Positions 1-7,555 of a stretch of 8,273 bases of DNA are shown piece after piece; within the stretch, counting starts at the first letter, position 1; each line of letters begins with the position of its first letter. Made by a program: the position numbers and the translations under genes. Origin of the DNA: an uncultured Flavobacteriales bacterium (GTDB taxonomy: Bacteria; Bacteroidota; Bacteroidia; Flavobacteriales; CALTNV01). Location of the stretch: NCBI GenBank assembly GCA_943845485.1, contig CALTNV010000108.1, positions 1 to 8,273 of the forward strand. The letters run 5' to 3'. The notes beneath the pieces are model-generated. The model saw only the letters and a program-made list of their open reading frames with translations, made no database searches and was not told where the DNA came from.

Positions 1-1802
1 AAATAAACTCCTTTACTTAATTGATTTAAATTAAGGTGAATTATTTGCCTATTATCAAAAACTTCTTTCAGGATAAAATTACCATTTGAAGATAAAACAA
101 TAACTTCATTGATATTATCTGCCTGTATGGTAACGATATCAGTAAAAAGGGTAGGATATAGATAAAAAGAAGCTTCAATATTACTTTTAAAAGTAATGGA
201 TTTAACATCAGAGTATGTAAACTGTCCATTAAAATCGGTTTGTTTTAACCTGTAATAACTAATCCCTTCAAAAGGAAAATAGTCATGACAAACATAAGTA
301 ATTTCTTGTTTAGAAGCACCAGCTCCTTTAACTTCACCTACATCTTCCCAATCAGTTCCATTGGTTGATTTCTCAACAGTAAAAAAATCATTATTTTCCT
401 CTGATGATGTTATCCAGTTTAACTCAACTTTATCCTCTAAAGGTTTTGCATTAAAACCATTAAGCTCAATTGGAAGAGGTGTTTGAGCTACATTAGTAGT
501 TGCTAATGTAAACCTTCTTCCATTTCTAATTCCTGTTGTCCCACCAGAAACTCGAGAAAACTCATAGTTATTATCCCCAACAGAAACCGCACCAAAAATT
601 GGTACTTCATCATTAAAAACACCATCATTATCAGTATCAATCAATAAACAAATTTCCGATTGATTAATAGGTCCTAAACCTGTTAAATCGAACCTAACAT
701 CTAATCTCCCAACATTTACACCACCTCCTAATGAATTCACTTCACTAACCCTCCAAACCCTATCAAATCTAGCTTGAACATATGTAGGCACGTCAGTTGT
801 ATTAATAGCTTCCTGAATTCCATTATCGTGGCCCCATAATAAAAACTCATCATCTCCTAAATCTGTAGGGTTTAAAAATCTAACGATACCAGTACCTTTA
901 GAGTCATTTATTATATTACCAGAGTTAACCCTTCCAATACCTGCTACTTCATGATCATAGTTACCGTTTGTGAAATTATCTTGCGTATATATATCATTAT
1001 CATCAAGAGTTAATCCATATTTTGCAGCCAAATAATAATGAATAATAATTCTTTCAGCCTCATTAACACTTCTCCTTATAACTACAACTTCTGCTATATC
1101 TCCATCTAAAGAATTTGTTACACCAAAACCTGATGTTGTTGGTGTAATTCCAATGAACATATCATTATTTGTATTTGAAATATTAGATGAATAACCATCT
1201 GTGTCAATAGATAATTCGTCAAAAAAGGTCTCAACATCTTGTTTATCATAATTTAATGACATTATTCTCATTTTATCATAAGAAGCATCTCCCAAAACAT
1301 AATGATCATTATAATCATTTACAAACCCCTCTACTTCATCATTATCATCCCATCATGCAATTCCATAACCATCAGTCCAACTCCAATCTGATGTTTTTAT
1401 AATAAAAGGAGACCAATCTTCCGAATCATTAGAATATTTACCAACAACAAAAATAGAAATTGAATTTGGGTTTAAACTTGCATCATTTAAAACTCTTAAA
1501 TAATCTTCATTTGTTTCTCTAAATCGAACCATATTATATCCATTTTGAATATTAGACTTCAAAAAAGGCTCATGACCATTATCTGATAAAGCATCGTTGT
1601 TAAAGCCTGAAAAATCGCTCCAAACTAAAACATTAGTATTATTTACTTGATCAATATCTTCAGCTCTCAACCATAAAGATAAATCACTTGAACCATTGGT
1701 TTTCTCAACACCACCAGGTCCAGTTTGCGAGTATCCATAAAGAAATATAAAACTAAAAATTAAAAATATTAAAAGTGGTTTATTAATTACAATTTTAAGC
1801 AT
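1..1802 (-). pseudogene. Secreted LamG/DUF8202-like T9SS surface protein, interrupted by in-frame TGA, 3' end cut by window edge
   Basis: Seen: an ATG at 1802 opens a signal peptide (MLKIVINKPLLIFLIFSF, cleavage near YSQ, residue 26), then a concanavalin/LamG-like region (LSLWLRAEDI, VLVWSDFSG). Codon 150 (1353-1355) is TGA. The same frame then stays open to position 1, with no other stop in about 450 codons. After the stop come the end of the LamG-like region (SVNEAERIIIHYYLAAKYG, ending near residue 264), a DUF8202-like segment (YDHEVAGIGRVNSG, DEFLLWGHDNG near 323), a fibronectin-like domain (LPIELNGFNA at 443 to about 538, with YYRLKQTDFNG) and a T9SS type A sorting domain (FYLYPT to KGVY at residue 600) that breaks off at the edge. 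The family is exported by the T9SS and anchored or released outside the cell; the ligand is unknown, with glycans a guess. A GTG at 1835 would add 11 residues, but the ATG gives a better signal peptide. Without readthrough only a 149-residue exported stub is made. A sequencing error is possible. Confidence 0.8.
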
Positions 1803-1820
1803 AAAAACTAAGTAAAGGGT

Positions 1821-1840
1821 TTTAAGTAAAAACACTTAAA
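1821..1840 (-). promoter_or_regulatory. AT-rich inverted repeat in the leader of the surface-protein gene
   Basis: On the minus strand a perfect 7-bp inverted repeat (TTTAAGT, 6-base loop, ACTTAAA) lies 18 bases upstream of the chosen ATG at 1802. It overlaps a second near-palindrome, CACTTTAAGTG, at 1833-1843. No run of T follows it, so it is not an intrinsic terminator. It could be a protein-binding site or a weak leader hairpin affecting translation. In such AT-rich DNA it may also be chance. Confidence 0.25.
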
Positions 1841-2063
1841 GTGCTAATACATATAGAATTAAGACGTAAAGTCACCACATAAAGTTGCACTATTGAGCTT
1901 AAAAAATTATTTCTTATTCGATTATTTAGTTGTAACATATAAATAGTATAATTTACAAGCTAAAGTTTAATAATTTAATAATTTAAAATTAACTTAGATA
2001 AATATTGATTTAACTACAATAAAACCTAAACAACCTACCTAAAATATCATTGTTTTTTTACAC

Positions 2064-2091
2064 AAAAAAACCAGTGAAAAATCAGTGGTTT
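2064..2091 (-). terminator. Rho-independent terminator of nadC
   Basis: Read on the minus strand, a 10-bp stem (AAACCACTGA / TCACTGGTTT, one internal mismatch) closes a TTTT loop. A run of seven T follows, three of them within the stem. It starts 25 bases after the nadC stop codon, the expected place for an intrinsic terminator. On the plus strand the downstream side has only a short T stretch, so it is probably one-directional. It should insulate the surface-protein gene from nadC transcription. Confidence 0.75.
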
Positions 2092-2116
2092 ATTAAAAAT
2101 GTAATCTATCTGAAAT

Positions 2117-2950
2117 TTAAAAAGCTTTTAAGCTTAAATCTAGGCTTTTAACTGAATGAGTAAGTGCGCCCATTGAAATATAATCAACATTAGTTTTTGC
2201 ATAATCAGCTACTGTTTCAATGGTAATACCACCAGAAGCCTCTGTTTCGTATTTACCATTTATTAATTTTAATCCCTCGGTAATTTGATCGGGAGTAAAA
2301 TTATCCATCATTATTCTGTCAACCCCACCTATAGCTAAAACTTCATTTAATTCGTTGAAATCACGAACTTCAATTTCAATTTTTAAATCTTTATTATTTT
2401 TATTCAAATAATTTTTAGTTCTTTCTATTGCTTGAGGAATACCGCCAGCAAAATCAATATGATTATCTTTTATCATCACCATATCATACAAACCAATTCT
2501 ATGGTTAAAGGCTCCACCAATTTTAACAGCTTCTTTCTCTAAAAACCTTAATAAAGGAGTTGTTTTTCTAGTATCTAAAATCTTTGTTTTTGAATCTCCA
2601 ACAAGATTTTGGATTTTATTTGATTGAGTAGCAATACCACTCATACGCTGCATTGTATTTAACACCAATCGTTCCGTAGTTAAAATACTTCTAGAACTTC
2701 CTTTTACAACAAAAGCAACATCACCAACTTTAACATGATCTCCGTCACTTAAAAATTGTTCAATTGTTAATTCAGGATCAAAATAATTAAAAATGGCTTT
2801 AGCAACTTCAATCCCTGCTAAAACACCATTATCTTTAACTAATAATTTCGCTTTACTCTCAGCTTCTTCAGGAATACAAGCTAATGAAGTATGATCACCA
2901 TCTCCAATATCTTCTTTAAAAGCTAATGCAATAAACTGTTCTAAATTCAT
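2117..2950 (-). CDS. nadC: Nicotinate-nucleotide diphosphorylase (carboxylating), quinolinate phosphoribosyltransferase
   Basis: It converts quinolinate and PRPP to nicotinate mononucleotide, CO2 and pyrophosphate, the last step of de novo NAD synthesis before the shared NaMN branch; the enzyme is cytosolic. The 277-residue length is normal. Visible family motifs: N-terminal EDIGDGDHT (13-21), ERLVLNTMQRMSGIAT (93-108), TRKTTP (127-132), the substrate-binding H150-R151, MIKDNH (159-164), IEIEV (191-195), DRIMMDN (211-217), ASGGI (238-242) and ISMGALTHS (258-266). These cover the type II phosphoribosyltransferase barrel and the basic residues that bind quinolinate and PRPP. The ATG at 2950 fits the usual MNLEQFIALAFKEDIG beginning. 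No nadA or nadB is in the window, so the gene stands alone, with its own terminator and divergent from the helicase gene. It looks complete and functional. Confidence 0.97.
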   Translation of the reverse strand: MNLEQFIALAFKEDIGDGDHTSLACIPEEAESKAKLLVKDNGVLAGIEVAKAIFNYFDPELTIEQFLSDGDHVKVGDVAFVVKGSSRSILTTERLVLNTMQRMSGIATQSNKIQNLVGDSKTKILDTRKTTPLLRFLEKEAVKIGGAFNHRIGLYDMVMIKDNHIDFAGGIPQAIERTKNYLNKNNKDLKIEIEVRDFNELNEVLAIGGVDRIMMDNFTPDQITEGLKLINGKYETEASGGITIETVADYAKTNVDYISMGALTHSVKSLDLSLKAF

Positions 2951-2954
2951 AGTA

Positions 2955-2986
2955 CAAAATTAAGCATATTTTTTTTTCCTTTGAAA
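2955..2986 (-). promoter_or_regulatory. Candidate Bacteroidota-type promoter for nadC
   Basis: The minus strand has TAATTTTG (2962-2955), an exact match to the TAnnTTTG -7 element known for Bacteroidota. TTTC (2986-2983), one base off the TTTG -33 element, lies 20 bases upstream. The -7 element ends only four bases before the ATG, so the start point would fall at or next to the start codon and the mRNA would be almost leaderless. The spacer contains a run of nine A (2977-2969). This is motif matching only, in AT-rich DNA. Confidence 0.35.
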
Positions 2987-3019
2987 GGTTTTGGCAAACA
3001 ATAAAGTATAATAATTTTA

Positions 3020-3027
3020 TAACTTTA
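3020..3027 (+). promoter_or_regulatory. Weak candidate -7 element for the helicase-ElaA-DUF58 cluster
   Basis: TAACTTTA matches seven of the eight positions of the Bacteroidota -7 pattern TAnnTTTG, 20 bases before the ATG at 3048, and would give a leader of roughly 15 bases. The only TTTG upstream (2990-2993) is 26 bases away, too far for the usual spacing. A TATAAT at 3007-3012 is another possibility. The divergent 97-bp gap must hold the promoter, but I cannot place it firmly. Confidence 0.2.
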
Positions 3028-3047
3028 GAGTAAACAAAAATGAAACT

Positions 3048-6000
3048 ATGTTATCAGTTTATAAATCATCTGCCGGTTCAGGTAAAACATACACATTAGT
3101 TAAAGAATATTTAAAACTAATATTGGTTGGAGAAACATCATCTTACAAAGAAGTTTTAGCTATAACATTTACCAAAAAGGCAGCATATGAAATGAAGGAA
3201 CGTATATTAGAGCAGCTTGAACTAATATCCGAACTAAATATAAATGAAAAAGAAACTGAAATATATAAGTATACAAAAAGTTTAGCTGAAGAACTTAGCT
3301 TAAGCGTACCTATCATAAAAATAAAATCAGGAAATATACTAATACATATACTTCATAATTATAATCTTTTTTCAGTAAGTACTATTGATTCTTTTATTAA
3401 AAAAGTAATTGAGTCTTTTGCTAAAGAATTAGACATTAACCACGACTTCAATGTTGAACTTAATTTACAAAATGTACTTGAAAAAAATGTAGATTTATTT
3501 GTTACGGATATTAATCCTAAAAAAAAGAGTGATTTAAAAATTATTAAGGATTTTATATTTCAACAAATTAAAGAAGGAAAATCTTGGGATATTGCCAATG
3601 CCTTAACTGAACAATCAAATTCGAAATTAATTTTTGATGATGAAAACTGGAAAATATTTAATGATTTAGATATAAACTCAGAAAATGTAATTAATCATAT
3701 TACAGAATTAAGAATTAAAATAAAGGCTTTTGATAAATTTTGTGATAATAAACTAAAAGAATTAAATGAAGGATTAGATACTCATTTTATTGATAAAGTT
3801 GAATATACAGGTATTAAAGGCAAAAGTAAAAACCCTGTAAAAGCATTTGTTGATCAACTAAAAGATATCAAAGAAAGAAAAAAAACAACTGAGCAAATAA
3901 AAAAAATTAACCAACGAAAAATTGTTAGTTGGATTGAGGGTGATGTTTATACAACTAAAACAACTACTGCAAATGATGAAAGCAACATCAACAACTTTAT
4001 AAATCATTTTTTAATAGATTTTATAAGTAATTTTTATACGGATTGGAAAGAGGAGTTTACAAACTATTTAATTGCCTCCAATTACCTACAAAAAATACAT
4101 CAAATATCAATACTTAAAGATGTTGTAAAACTTATTAATGAATATAAAACAAACCATAATGTATTATTAATTAGTGATTTTAATAAAACAATACATCAAG
4201 TAATAAAAGATGAACCAATACCTTTTATATATGAAAAAATAGGTACCAGATATAAACATTTTTTAATAGATGAATTTCAGGACACATCAGAAATTCAATG
4301 GATGAATATGATTCCATTAATTGAATTAAGTTTAGCAGAAGGAAATAAAAACCTTTTGGTTGGTGATCCAAAACAATCAATATACAGGTTTAGAGGAGGT
4401 AAATCAGAACAATTTGCATCTCTTAAAAAAAACATGAATATACCATCAAATTTATCTTTTATTGAAAAAGAGCGTCTTCAATCAATAGCAAACCATATTG
4501 ATATACAAAATCTTGATACTAATTATAGGTCTTCATTTGATGTAGTAAGTTTTAACAATGACATTATTAGTAAAACAAAATCTATTTTAGGAGAAAACTA
4601 CGAACCTTTTTATGATGGTTTTGAACAAAATATATTTAAAGAAAATACAGTAGGTTTTGTAGAGTGCAAGCTTATTGATAAAAAAACAGAAGACTTTAAT
4701 GAAGATAATTTAAACTACATTTTAGATAAAGTTACAGCATTAAGAGAGTTAAACTATGAGTTAGAAGACATAACTATTTTAACAAGAAACAGAATTCAAG
4801 GAGTTAAAATTGCTGAACACTTAACAAATAACGGCATTCCTATTATTTCATCCGAATCTTTAATGCTGATTAATGATGATAGTGTAAAAGTTCTTTTTAA
4901 TTATTTAAAAGTAAAACAAAACCCTTCAGATACTATTTCAGCATTTATTATCATAGATTCTTTAATTAAAAAAGGTAAAATATCAACAGATGCATATCAA
5001 CTAATAAAAGAAAATAAAAATAATTTAGATGTAGTTATTGAGGATGTTATTAATTTGAACCTATCATCAGAAAACAAACAAAATTGGCATTTGTATAACA
5101 CCATCGAATATATATCTAAAGTTATATTAGAGCAAGATGACAATGCTTATGTTAACAGTTTTTTAAACCTATTTTACACAAGCCACGTAACACTTCAAAA
5201 CAATGTACAAACATTCATTACAAAAACAGAAGAAAAACCACCATTTTTATCTAGCCAAAGTGATGTAAATGCAGTACAAATAATGACCATTCACGGAAGT
5301 AAAGGCTTACAATTTAACACCGTTATTATCCCTTATTTCTGTTTTGAAAAATCAAAAAATGCAGATCAAGATGTATGGGTTAATAAAGAAGATCACTTTT
5401 ATCTTATAAAAAATAAAGAGGAAATAACTTTTACCAATTATTCTGAATTATATAAAACAGAAACTCAACTTAGAATACTTGATGATTATAATATTTTTTA
5501 TGTTGGAATTACCAGAGCCGTAAAAAACTTATTTATAATAGCTAAACATGGAAATAAAAATGCCGAAGTCACCAATCATTTTTATGACACCATTGAAAAA
5601 ATGACAAGTTTTGATATTGACAACAGAACATACAGTACAGGAATATTAGAAAAAAAAGAAAAGCCGATTAAAGAAAAAGAGAAAAATAAACTTTTTTTTA
5701 AACCAAGGCTTGGGGTTATAAAAAATCAAACCCTAATTATTTCTACCAAAGAAATTGAAGAAAAAACGGAAGAAATTACATTTGGAAAAAATTTACATTT
5801 ATACTTAAAAACGCTATTATTTAATAAACAAGATAAAAAAGAAAAGCAGATACAACTTAAACTTAATGTTAGTAATCAAACACATCAAGAATTGATACTT
5901 TTAGTAAATGAAACGAAGCAATTATTTGAAAAAAATAATTGGTTTAAAAACTATAACAATGTCATTGCTGAAAGAAATATTGTTACAGATAATAATGAAA

Positions 6001-6203
6001 ATTTAATTCCTGATTTAGTTTTAACAAATGAAAAAAGTTTAATTATCATTGACTATAAAACAGGAAAAGAAAATGACAGTTACAATAAGCAAGTAGAGAA
6101 ATACTTAGACACCTATAAAAAAATATACCCAAACAAAACAATGGAAGGATTTTTACTGTACATTAATCATTTAGAAATTAAAACTGTGAAAATTAAAAAA
6201 TAA
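3048..6203 (+). CDS. AddA/RecB-type UvrD-family helicase with C-terminal PD-(D/E)XK nuclease
   Basis: Likely the helicase-nuclease subunit that resects double-strand DNA ends for RecA loading in recombinational repair, and that degrades linear foreign DNA. SF1A helicase motifs appear in order over 1051 residues: Walker A SAGSGKT (8-14) right after the start, TFTKKAAYEM (40-49), DEFQDT (408-413), VGDPKQSIYRFRGG (438-451), LDTNYRSS (489-496), TIHGSKGLQF (747-756) and YVGITRA (818-824). A Lys/Glu-rich linker (about 865-885) leads to a RecB-family nuclease: FGKNLH (912-917), PD (D989), IDYKTG (D1002, K1004) and Q1015 with Y1019. All catalytic residues look intact. Bacteroidota usually carry AddAB, so AddA is the likelier name, but RecB cannot be excluded by eye. 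No AddB-like partner is in the window. It is the first gene of a plus-strand cluster, with elaA 7 bp downstream. Confidence 0.93.
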   Translation: MLSVYKSSAGSGKTYTLVKEYLKLILVGETSSYKEVLAITFTKKAAYEMKERILEQLELISELNINEKETEIYKYTKSLAEELSLSVPIIKIKSGNILIHILHNYNLFSVSTIDSFIKKVIESFAKELDINHDFNVELNLQNVLEKNVDLFVTDINPKKKSDLKIIKDFIFQQIKEGKSWDIANALTEQSNSKLIFDDENWKIFNDLDINSENVINHITELRIKIKAFDKFCDNKLKELNEGLDTHFIDKVEYTGIKGKSKNPVKAFVDQLKDIKERKKTTEQIKKINQRKIVSWIEGDVYTTKTTTANDESNINNFINHFLIDFISNFYTDWKEEFTNYLIASNYLQKIHQISILKDVVKLINEYKTNHNVLLISDFNKTIHQVIKDEPIPFIYEKIGTRYKHFLIDEFQDTSEIQWMNMIPLIELSLAEGNKNLLVGDPKQSIYRFRGGKSEQFASLKKNMNIPSNLSFIEKERLQSIANHIDIQNLDTNYRSSFDVVSFNNDIISKTKSILGENYEPFYDGFEQNIFKENTVGFVECKLIDKKTEDFNEDNLNYILDKVTALRELNYELEDITILTRNRIQGVKIAEHLTNNGIPIISSESLMLINDDSVKVLFNYLKVKQNPSDTISAFIIIDSLIKKGKISTDAYQLIKENKNNLDVVIEDVINLNLSSENKQNWHLYNTIEYISKVILEQDDNAYVNSFLNLFYTSHVTLQNNVQTFITKTEEKPPFLSSQSDVNAVQIMTIHGSKGLQFNTVIIPYFCFEKSKNADQDVWVNKEDHFYLIKNKEEITFTNYSELYKTETQLRILDDYNIFYVGITRAVKNLFIIAKHGNKNAEVTNHFYDTIEKMTSFDIDNRTYSTGILEKKEKPIKEKEKNKLFFKPRLGVIKNQTLIISTKEIEEKTEEITFGKNLHLYLKTLLFNKQDKKEKQIQLKLNVSNQTHQELILLVNETKQLFEKNNWFKNYNNVIAERNIVTDNNENLIPDLVLTNEKSLIIIDYKTGKENDSYNKQVEKYLDTYKKIYPNKTMEGFLLYINHLEIKTVKIKK

Positions 6204-6210
6204 TTAAATT

Positions 6211-6660
6211 ATGTATAGGCACATTAACAAAACGTTTGAACAGTTATTAACACTTGAACTTTTTAAAATATACAATTTAAGAAGTTTAGTTTTTGTTGTA
6301 GAACAAGACTGTTGCTATTTAGATGTTGATGATAAAGATTTATTTTCTAAACATTTATTTTTCATAGATGATCAAAACAACCAATTAGCATCATATATTA
6401 GAGTTTATGAAAGTAAGGTTTTTACTCATATAGGAAGAGTTGTTACGCACCCTGAACAGAGAAAAAAAGGTCTTTCAAAAAAACTTATGCTATTAGGAAT
6501 TGAAGAATGTAAAAAAATTAACCCTAACTTAAAGATTCAAATTTCAGCACAAACATATTTAAAAGGTTTTTATAATTCTTTGGGATTTGTTAGTACTGAA
6601 AATTATTATTTAGAAGACAACTTACCCCATGTTGAAATGATATATACACATGCCAATTAA
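6211..6660 (+). CDS. elaA: ElaA-type GNAT family N-acetyltransferase
   Basis: A single-domain cytosolic GNAT enzyme of 149 residues, the usual ElaA length; it transfers an acetyl group from acetyl-CoA to an amine, with no firmly established physiological substrate for the family. ElaA signature stretches are visible: LRSLVFVVEQDCCYLDVD (23-40), the acetyl-CoA loop IGRVVTHPEQRKKGLSKKLM (74-93, with RKKGLS as the R/QxxGxG/A variant), ISAQTYLKGFYNSLGF (111-126), and the terminal EDNLPHVEM (135-143). It starts 7 bp after the helicase stop without a recognisable ribosome-binding sequence, and its last 11 bases overlap the DUF58 gene. It is therefore probably translated from the same mRNA as both neighbours. 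Nothing suggests a toxin-antitoxin GNAT: there is no small antitoxin partner and the match to ElaA is good. Confidence 0.9.
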   Translation: MYRHINKTFEQLLTLELFKIYNLRSLVFVVEQDCCYLDVDDKDLFSKHLFFIDDQNNQLASYIRVYESKVFTHIGRVVTHPEQRKKGLSKKLMLLGIEECKKINPNLKIQISAQTYLKGFYNSLGFVSTENYYLEDNLPHVEMIYTHAN

Positions 6661-7555
6661 TATTAACAGAAAAAATTTACAACAATATTCTAAACTGGAA
6701 CTTTTAGCAAAAAAAACAGTTGAGGGTTTTATAACAGGTAAACACAAAAGTCCATATCATGGATTTTCTGTTGAATTTGCTGAACATAAGCAATATAATC
6801 AAGGAGAGAGTACAAAACATATTGATTGGAAGTTATTTGGTAAAACAGAAAAACTATATACAAAACAATACGATGAAGAAACAAATTTAAGGTGCCAATT
6901 TATACTTGATACTTCATCATCAATGTATTATCCAGATAAAAAAGAAAATAAGTTTAATTTTAGTATTCAATCTATAGCTTGTTTAGCTTATCTCCTTAGG
7001 CAACAAAGAGATGCAATTGGTTTAACAACTTTTGATGAACAAATAAATTTTCACACAAGCAATAAGATTAATGAAAAACACCAAGAATTTATATTTGAGG
7101 AGTTGGAAAAGCTTGTGAATAATCCTATTAAAAATAAACACACACACACTATTGATAGCTTCAATGAATTGATATCAAGATTAGAAAAAAGAAGTTTAGT
7201 GATCATTTTTTCTGATTTATTAAATCAAAATATGAATGAATTTTGGATGAAAATTCAACAATTAAAACACCACCAGCATGAAATCATTATTTTTAACACA
7301 CTTGACTATAAAACTGAAATAGATTTAAATTTTGAGAATAAACCTTTTGAATTTATTGATATTGAAACAGGTGAATATATAAAAATTAATCCTTCAGACT
7401 ACAAAAATGAATACAAAAAGAGTATGGAGTTATTTTTAAATAGAAATAAAAATAAGGCTTTAGAAAATAAAATATCCCTGATTAACTGTAATATTAACCA
7501 AGGAATAAATTTTATACTAAAAGAATTTCTGTATCTAAGAAAAAAAGCGTTATAA
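6650..7555 (+). CDS. DUF58 domain protein with von Willebrand A-like fold
   Basis: A soluble 301-residue protein of the DUF58 family, with no signal peptide or membrane segment. The family motif QYNQGESTKHIDWKLFGKTE (48-67) is present. A MIDAS-type metal site of the vWA fold follows: DTSSS (D87, S89, S91), a candidate Thr in LTTFDE (125-130) and the acidic FSDLL (187-191). DUF58 proteins usually work beside MoxR-type AAA+ ATPases, often in Bat-type operons, in envelope or complex maturation; the exact role here is unknown. Neither a MoxR gene nor Bat genes are in the window. The ATG lies in the last codons of elaA (11-bp overlap), suggesting translational coupling. The 3' end overlaps the convergent cyclase gene by 6 bp, and no terminator follows. 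An (AC)6 tract lies inside the frame. Confidence 0.9.
   Translation: MPININRKNLQQYSKLELLAKKTVEGFITGKHKSPYHGFSVEFAEHKQYNQGESTKHIDWKLFGKTEKLYTKQYDEETNLRCQFILDTSSSMYYPDKKENKFNFSIQSIACLAYLLRQQRDAIGLTTFDEQINFHTSNKINEKHQEFIFEELEKLVNNPIKNKHTHTIDSFNELISRLEKRSLVIIFSDLLNQNMNEFWMKIQQLKHHQHEIIIFNTLDYKTEIDLNFENKPFEFIDIETGEYIKINPSDYKNEYKKSMELFLNRNKNKALENKISLINCNINQGINFILKEFLYLRKKAL
7138..7149. repeat. (AC)6 dinucleotide tract inside the DUF58 gene
   Basis: Six AC units encode the HTHT of KHTHTID (residues 163-169). Gain or loss of one unit would shift the frame about halfway through the protein. The tract is short, and the encoded stretch is an ordinary loop between vWA-like elements, so it may have no function. 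Confidence 0.5.

Larger units (their letters stand above)
1803..2116. other. Non-coding stretch between nadC and the surface-protein gene
   Basis: This very AT-rich stretch carries the nadC terminator near its right end and a small inverted repeat near its left end. It probably also holds the minus-strand promoter and leader of the surface-protein gene. I looked for the Bacteroidota promoter pattern (TTTG, about 20 bp, then TAnnTTTG) on the minus strand and found no convincing match. No open frame with a plausible start and no tRNA-like or rRNA-like structure was seen. A short tandem-like stretch of TTTAATAA units lies around 1966-1985 and looks like simple AT-rich sequence. Confidence 0.6.

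Noticed and set aside
1353..1355. TGA read as an amino acid (recoded UGA, selenocysteine or efficient readthrough).
   Set aside because: Tryptophan is encoded by TGG throughout, including the very next codon; the other complete genes end in TAA; no SECIS-like hairpin was noticed; and Flavobacteriia use the standard bacterial code. A mutation or sequencing error is simpler.
1803..1835. GTG at 1835 as the start of the surface-protein gene.
   Set aside because: It would put 11 extra hydrophobic residues before a good signal peptide that begins at ATG 1802, and it lies inside the inverted repeat.
1966..1985. TTTAATAA repeats as a short direct-repeat element.
   Set aside because: Only about two to three imperfect AT-only units, with no spacers; simple sequence, not a CRISPR or iteron array.
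2979..2989. CCTTTGAAAGG near-palindrome as an operator between nadC and the helicase gene.
   Set aside because: Five-base arms in a low-complexity region; too short to support without conservation.
3048..7555. New anti-phage defence island built on the RecB-like nuclease.
   Set aside because: The nuclease has the full housekeeping AddA/RecB architecture, and its neighbours are common ElaA and DUF58 families. No integrase, transposase, restriction enzyme, toxin or typical defence gene is visible.
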